DNA from: Flavobacteriales bacterium UBA5869
GTDB taxonomy: Bacteria; Bacteroidota; Bacteroidia; Flavobacteriales_D; Crocinitomicaceae
Length of the DNA: 9,543 nucleotides
Direction of reading: 5' to 3'
NCBI GenBank assembly: GCA_002432565.1
Contig: DJFP01000203.1
Span: forward strand, 12,241-21,783
In this document: in pieces, positions 6,279 to 9,543 of the stretch
Layout: each line of letters opens with the position of its first letter
Numbering within the stretch: the first letter of the stretch is position 1
Position numbers and translations under genes: made by a program
Notes under the pieces: generated by a model
What the model saw: the letters and a program-made list of their open reading frames with translations, nothing else
Databases searched by the model: none
Told to the model about the DNA's origin: nothing

Positions 6279-6797
6279 TTAATGCTGAATACTTTCTTCC
6301 AGCAAATCTTTGAAGTTATCTGATCCGTCAGCATATGACCAGACCACAGCCAATTTTCTGTCGGGAGTAAGAATGTAAATCATAGGTTGACCGATCGAGT
6401 TGAAATGCTCTTTTTGGAGTTTGGCGTAGCGTTCTCCTTTTGTTTCTGTTTGTCCGCGTTCCTTTTGATTGTCGTCCACATAAGCTACAGTGTACACGAA
6501 GTTCTCTTTGATAAGCTTTTTAATTTCAGGCTGTTTCAAAACCTGGTCTTCAAATTTTCGTGCATTTACACAGGTATATCCCGAAAAATAAATCAGGCAG
6601 TTCTTGTTTTCCTTCTTTGCTTTTGACAAAATATCTTCCAGGGATACAAGTTCCGGGAAATCTATGGTGTTTTGAGTGCTAATGGCCGGTTCGCGGGTTG
6701 TGGTAATTTCTTGTTCATGCTTCTTATCCTGTGAACAAGCTGTTGTATGGATTAACAATAAAAGCCCGTAGAGTATTGCAAAGGTCGATTTTTTCAT
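6279..6797 (-). CDS. Thioredoxin-fold lipoprotein with CVNA in place of CxxC
   Basis: This 172-residue protein starts with a lipoprotein signal (MKKSTFAILYGLLLLIHTTAC, lipidated Cys21). After a charged linker, residues about 50-170 look like a thioredoxin-fold domain of the Thioredoxin_7 / DsbD C-terminal type. There is a helix (LEDILSKAKKENK), a strand (CLIYFSG), the active-site region GYTCVNARKFED (74-85), and a strand with VAYVDDN. GQPMIYIL supplies the expected cis-proline (Pro138). Relatives usually have CVNC; here the second cysteine is Ala79 (codon read directly as GCA on the coding strand), leaving only Cys76. It could therefore form mixed disulfides but not cycle as a normal dithiol oxidoreductase; the nearby Cys67 is in a strand and probably buried. 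It should be tethered to an envelope membrane facing the periplasm. It is convergent with the PP-loop gene and divergent from the next gene. The substrate is unknown. Confidence 0.82.
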   Translation of the reverse strand: MKKSTFAILYGLLLLIHTTACSQDKKHEQEITTTREPAISTQNTIDFPELVSLEDILSKAKKENKNCLIYFSGYTCVNARKFEDQVLKQPEIKKLIKENFVYTVAYVDDNQKERGQTETKGERYAKLQKEHFNSIGQPMIYILTPDRKLAVVWSYADGSDNFKDLLEESIQH

Positions 6798-6827
6798 GGA
6801 TTAAAGATAAGAATATTCAACGTAGGA

Positions 6828-6845
6828 GGCGTAAAATTTTACGCC
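6828..6845. promoter_or_regulatory. Perfect 18-base palindrome between divergent genes
   Basis: GGCGTAAAA followed at once by TTTTACGCC forms a gapless palindrome. It lies 31 bases before the start of the thioredoxin-like gene (minus strand) and 60 bases before the ATG at 6905 (plus strand). There is no T-run, and its place between divergent starts fits an operator for a dimeric regulator better than a terminator. A weak promoter-like pair for the plus-strand gene, TTG (6847-6849) and TACTTTG (6867-6873, one base short of TAnnTTTG), begins just beside it. Confidence 0.4.
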
Positions 6846-6904
6846 CTTGCTGAGAACTTGATCCCATACTTTGTTTAATTTAGCGGTCTAAACCCTTTTT
6901 CAAC

Positions 6905-7741
6905 ATGACAATTCTTTTCGGCTGGAACCGTTTCCGACTTAAATCATTCACTTTCCAGGAATTAAATCTTCCGGAACTCGAGCAGTTTCCAAATGCAACC
7001 TTCCAGGTGGCGCAGTCTTATTTCCACTTGTTTTACATCCCGGTCTTTCCAATGGGAAAACGCTACGATCTGGTGATGGATAAACAGCTGTACCACGTTC
7101 CGCCAAGCCTCATGAAAATGGCGGAACCGGAGCAAATTAAAGTTCGCGGGAAGTGGTATTCCTGGTCTTTACCAATACTCATCCTGTTAATCATGCTGAG
7201 CGTTAAGATAAGCCATACAGTCAGTCAAAACCGGGCTCATGCGGATGCAATGGAACTTGCTCAGTATGATCTGAAATTCTTCAACGATCCGATGGAAGGC
7301 GATCATATTTGGTTTTCAAATGGTGCAGACCTGAAGTTTGATGTGGAAGTATTTGTGGCAGGAGAGGAAAAAATAACCCTGTTTGTCAATTTAATGGAAC
7401 AGCTGGATGAACTGGCGTTGAGAAATGCAAGAAACGGAAAAGCTCGTGTGGATGCCGATTCTATGCAGATCCTGATCAACCAGCGAAATGAACTGCTTGA
7501 AACTTCCGTTTACAAAGATTCTCTTTACCAGGAACATCCCTATCAACCAATTTACCGGAAAGTACTCCTGTTCGGACTGGAAAATTATCCGATTGATTAC
7601 AAGTTCGTTGAAATGTCAGTTAAGGAGTATAAAGCATTGAAAGAATCCCTGGGTGACGGAGATACGAAAAAAGCGAAAAAGATTAAAATCCCGGCATTTC
7701 ATGAGATTACAAAACAGGCATTATTTGTCCAACCGGATTAA
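6905..7741 (+). CDS. Single-pass membrane protein of unknown function
   Basis: I do not recognise a characterised family for this 278-residue protein. The first 70 residues (FGWNRFRLKSFTFQELNLPE, then FHLFYIPVFPMGKRYDLV at about 40-57) resemble the short FHLFxIPxFPxGK stretch seen in some zinc-ribbon membrane proteins of bacteria. This protein has no cysteine at all, so a zinc ribbon is excluded. One transmembrane helix lies at about residues 86-104 (SWSLPILILLIMLSVKIS). The remaining 170 residues are soluble and charged, rich in Glu, Lys and Leu (QLDELALRN, INQRNELLE), with a Lys-rich patch near 255-263 (KKAKKIKI). No signal peptide is present. The ATG at 6905 is the first in frame and fits the conserved-looking MTILFGWNRF start. 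It sits alone between a divergent gene and a strong palindrome at its 3' end, so it is probably a single-gene transcript. Confidence 0.75.
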   Translation: MTILFGWNRFRLKSFTFQELNLPELEQFPNATFQVAQSYFHLFYIPVFPMGKRYDLVMDKQLYHVPPSLMKMAEPEQIKVRGKWYSWSLPILILLIMLSVKISHTVSQNRAHADAMELAQYDLKFFNDPMEGDHIWFSNGADLKFDVEVFVAGEEKITLFVNLMEQLDELALRNARNGKARVDADSMQILINQRNELLETSVYKDSLYQEHPYQPIYRKVLLFGLENYPIDYKFVEMSVKEYKALKESLGDGDTKKAKKIKIPAFHEITKQALFVQPD

Positions 7742-7756
7742 GAAGAAATAATATAA

Positions 7757-7807
7757 AAACAGTGGGCACGCGATTAATCGCGTGCCCACTGTTTACCCAC
7801 TGTTTTT
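7757..7807 (+). terminator. Perfect 38-base palindrome with duplicated right arm, probable terminator
   Basis: Positions 7757-7794 form a gapless perfect palindrome centred at 7775/7776 (left arm starts AAACAGTGGGCACGCGAT). It begins 15 bases after the stop of the membrane-protein gene. The end of the right arm, CCCACTGTTT (7785-7794), is repeated at 7796-7805 and followed there by two more T. The left part AAAAACAGTGGG (7755-7766) could thus pair with either copy: the near one gives the longest stem, the far one a 12-base stem ending in T5. The position and the T-rich 3' side suggest a terminator, and the symmetry would let it act in both directions. The exact stop point is unclear. Confidence 0.65.
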
Positions 7808-7825
7808 GAGGCTGTAAATCTATTA

Positions 7826-7855
7826 ATTAACAATAACTTGCAAGTTTATTAACAA
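7826..7855. promoter_or_regulatory. Direct repeats flanking a 12-base palindrome upstream of the helicase gene
   Basis: ATTAACAA occurs at 7826-7833 and again at 7848-7855, exactly 22 bases apart or about two helical turns. Between them is the perfect palindrome AACTTGCAAGTT (7835-7846). The set ends 18 bases before the -7 box of the helicase promoter, so it overlaps the -33 region. This is a plausible regulator site, but the region is AT-rich and short repeats can arise by chance. Confidence 0.3.
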
Positions 7856-7873
7856 ACATCAAAAAAAAGGTCG

Positions 7874-7881
7874 TACCTTTG
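7874..7881 (+). promoter_or_regulatory. -7 box of the DEAD-box helicase promoter
   Basis: TACCTTTG matches the Bacteroidota consensus TAnnTTTG exactly and lies 22 bases before the ATG at 7904, giving a leader of about 15-18 bases. The -33 box is weak: only TTA at 7849-7851 falls at a workable distance. The leader is too short for the long structured 5' region known from cold-shock helicases of enterobacteria. Confidence 0.55.
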
Positions 7882-7903
7882 CGCCAAATTTTAGATTTAT
7901 TAT

Positions 7904-9543
7904 ATGACCTTTAAAGAACTCGGGTTAAGAGTTGAGGTTCTGCAGTCGATAGAAGCAATGGGTTTTGCAGAACCAACTCCGATCCAACAAAGTGCCATTC
8001 CGCACTTGTTACAATTAGAAAGCGATTTTGTCGGACTCGCACAAACAGGGACAGGGAAAACAGCCGCATTCGGCCTACCGTTAATTCACAAAGTAACTGA
8101 CCGCCCCACTGAAACACAAGGTTTAGTCATCGCTCCAACGCGTGAATTGTGTTTACAAATCTCCAAAGACTTAGAAGCATTTGCTCAGTTTGATCGTCAG
8201 ATTAAAGTAGTTGCCGTTTATGGTGGTACGGATATCCGCAAACAAATGAGTGATATTAAGCGCGGCGCAACGATTGTTGTAGCTACGCCAGGGCGTTTGG
8301 TTGATTTGATCAATCGTAAAGCAATCAACTTGAAAACAGTTGAAACAGTAGTGCTTGACGAAGCTGATGAAATGTTGAATATGGGCTTCAAAGAAGACAT
8401 TGACGCAATTTTGGAAGCTACCCCGGATACAAAGAATGTGTGGTTATTCTCCGCAACAATGCCGAAAGAAGTGGCAGCGATTGCTAAAAATTACATGACA
8501 GATCCTTTGGAAGTTGCCATGGGCCACAAAAATCAAAGTAACGAAAACATCGAACACATTTACTACACCGTAAAAGAGCGTGATCGTTACGATGCATTGA
8601 AACGTTTAATTGATGCTAGTCCGGATATCTTCGGATTGGTTTTCTGTCGTACACGTAATGAAACGGCTACCGTTGCTGAGAAATTGGCAAAAGAAGGATA
8701 CAGCGCCGAACCGTTGCATGGAGATTTATCTCAGGCAATGCGTGACCGTGTAATGGACCGTTTCCGTGAGCGTTCAATCCAGTTGTTGGTTGCAACAGAC
8801 GTTGCTGCCCGCGGAATTGATGTAGACAATATTACACACGTGATCAATTACAATTTACCGGATGATATCGAGAATTACACGCACCGTTCAGGTCGTACGG
8901 CTCGTGCAGGTCGTCAGGGAAAATCATTAGTATTGATCAATACACGTGAGAACTTTAAAATCAAAGCAATCGAACGTCAGATTCGTACGACGTTTACGGC
9001 AGCATTGATCCCGGAAGCTTCTGAAATCTGTGGAATTCAATTGAACAAATTGATTTCTAAAGTGAAAGAAATCGAAGTGAAGGAAAATGACATCGCTCCA
9101 TTCCTGCCTGCAATCATGGCAGATTTCGAAGAGTTGTCAAAAGAAGAAGTGATCAAAAAATTCATTTCTGCTGAATTCAACCGATTCATCGAGTATTACG
9201 ATCGCGCAGGTGATTTGAACGTAAGTTCAGGTCGTGGTGAGCGCGGAGACCGCAAAGAACGCGGAGACCGTGAGGATCGTTTTGACCGCAAAGACCGTTT
9301 CGAAAGAGGTGACAGAGGTGAACGTTCGGAGCGCGGACCAAGAGATAACGGAAACAGAACACGTTTCTTTGTAAGCCTTGGAAAACGCGACGGATTGAAC
9401 CCGGGAGGTTTATTGCGTGTGATCTGTGATTCTACAGGTCTGAAAAGCGCATCTATCGGAAGAATCGACGTAATGCCGAACTTCTCTTTCTTTGAAGCAG
9501 ACAAAACGGACGAAGGAGCAATCCTTTCAAAAGTGAATGGAGC
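7904..9543 (+). CDS. deaD: DEAD-box RNA helicase, DeaD/CsdA type, C-terminus cut off by the window edge
   Basis: I read 546 complete codons from the ATG at 7904 to the window edge with no stop. All core motifs are present: Q motif (GFAEPTPIQQ, 20-29), motif I AQTGTGKT (46-53), PTREL (78-82), TPGR (128-131), DEAD (152-155), SAT (183-185), VFCRTRNET (246-254), ATDVAARGID (297-306) and HRSGRTARAG (327-336). A linker rich in Arg, Gly and Asp follows (443-486). RFFVSLGKRDGLNPGGLLRVI, from about residue 487, is the start of the DbpA-type RNA-binding domain, cut by the window edge. Such enzymes unwind structured RNA with ATP in ribosome assembly and cold adaptation. The gene has its own promoter-like box after the palindrome and is the best-conserved protein in the window. 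Frequent CGT arginine codons suggest high expression. The symbol follows the DeaD/CsdA/DbpA layout; the exact subfamily is not certain. Confidence 0.95.
   Translation, partial: MTFKELGLRVEVLQSIEAMGFAEPTPIQQSAIPHLLQLESDFVGLAQTGTGKTAAFGLPLIHKVTDRPTETQGLVIAPTRELCLQISKDLEAFAQFDRQIKVVAVYGGTDIRKQMSDIKRGATIVVATPGRLVDLINRKAINLKTVETVVLDEADEMLNMGFKEDIDAILEATPDTKNVWLFSATMPKEVAAIAKNYMTDPLEVAMGHKNQSNENIEHIYYTVKERDRYDALKRLIDASPDIFGLVFCRTRNETATVAEKLAKEGYSAEPLHGDLSQAMRDRVMDRFRERSIQLLVATDVAARGIDVDNITHVINYNLPDDIENYTHRSGRTARAGRQGKSLVLINTRENFKIKAIERQIRTTFTAALIPEASEICGIQLNKLISKVKEIEVKENDIAPFLPAIMADFEELSKEEVIKKFISAEFNRFIEYYDRAGDLNVSSGRGERGDRKERGDREDRFDRKDRFERGDRGERSERGPRDNGNRTRFFVSLGKRDGLNPGGLLRVICDSTGLKSASIGRIDVMPNFSFFEADKTDEGAILSKVNG
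9230..9361 (+). repeat. Low-complexity Arg/Gly/Asp-coding repeat in the helicase linker
   Basis: The DNA repeats short units such as CGCGGAGACCG and GACCGCAAAGA, encoding RGERGDRKERGDREDRFDR-like sequence (helicase residues 443-486). Such RG-rich linkers between the helicase core and a C-terminal RNA-binding domain are probably disordered and help bind RNA. The long open frame on the other strand here, full of Arg-Ser-Pro, is only the mirror of this repeat. Confidence 0.75.

Noticed and set aside
9196..9504. Minus-strand open frame of 102 codons rich in Arg, Ser and Pro
   Set aside because: It is the complement of the RG/RD-coding repeat in the helicase linker; its low-complexity protein and lack of a promoter show it is a by-product.

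Overview
The window reads as a chromosomal piece of a Bacteroidota bacterium, most likely a member of the Flavobacteriales. The evidence is a PorP/SprF-family outer-membrane protein, a secreted protein ending in a type IX secretion (T9SS) sorting domain, Bacteroidota-type lipoprotein signals, the near absence of Shine-Dalgarno sequences, and -7 boxes of the TAnnTTTG form. A family-level placement such as Crocinitomicaceae is only a guess. I see no rRNA, tRNA, CRISPR array, insertion sequence, phage gene or origin.

Left part, minus strand (1-3958). Reading along the minus strand, a lipoprotein alpha/beta hydrolase (3958-2759) is followed after only 4 bases by a PorP/SprF-like protein (2754-1888). 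After a 328-base gap comes a large secreted protein with seven SBBP-type beta-propeller repeats (1559 to the window edge, C-terminus missing). PorP/SprF proteins are known T9SS accessory proteins often encoded beside a large secreted surface protein, so this looks like a cell-surface secretion and degradation locus.

Middle part, plus strand (4169-6189). Divergent from the hydrolase, across 210 bases holding two opposed -7-like boxes, is a secreted T9SS substrate with a six-cysteine N-terminal region of unknown function. Next comes a PP-loop ATPase of the Dph6 (diphthine-ammonia ligase-like) group, fused to a C-terminal eight-cysteine domain of the CWC type. A clear hairpin-plus-T-run terminator closes this block.

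Right part (6279-9543). A thioredoxin-fold lipoprotein on the minus strand carries CVNA where CxxC would be expected. It is divergent from an unrecognised single-pass membrane protein on the plus strand, with a perfect 18-base palindrome between them. The membrane-protein gene ends at a perfect 38-base palindrome. After it comes a DEAD-box RNA helicase with a DbpA-type RNA-binding C-terminus, running off the right edge.

The genes do not form one obvious pathway. The common theme of the left two thirds is the cell envelope and T9SS secretion. The best candidates for something little described are the PP-loop/CWC fusion, the hydrolase-PorP-propeller cluster, and the single-cysteine thioredoxin lipoprotein.
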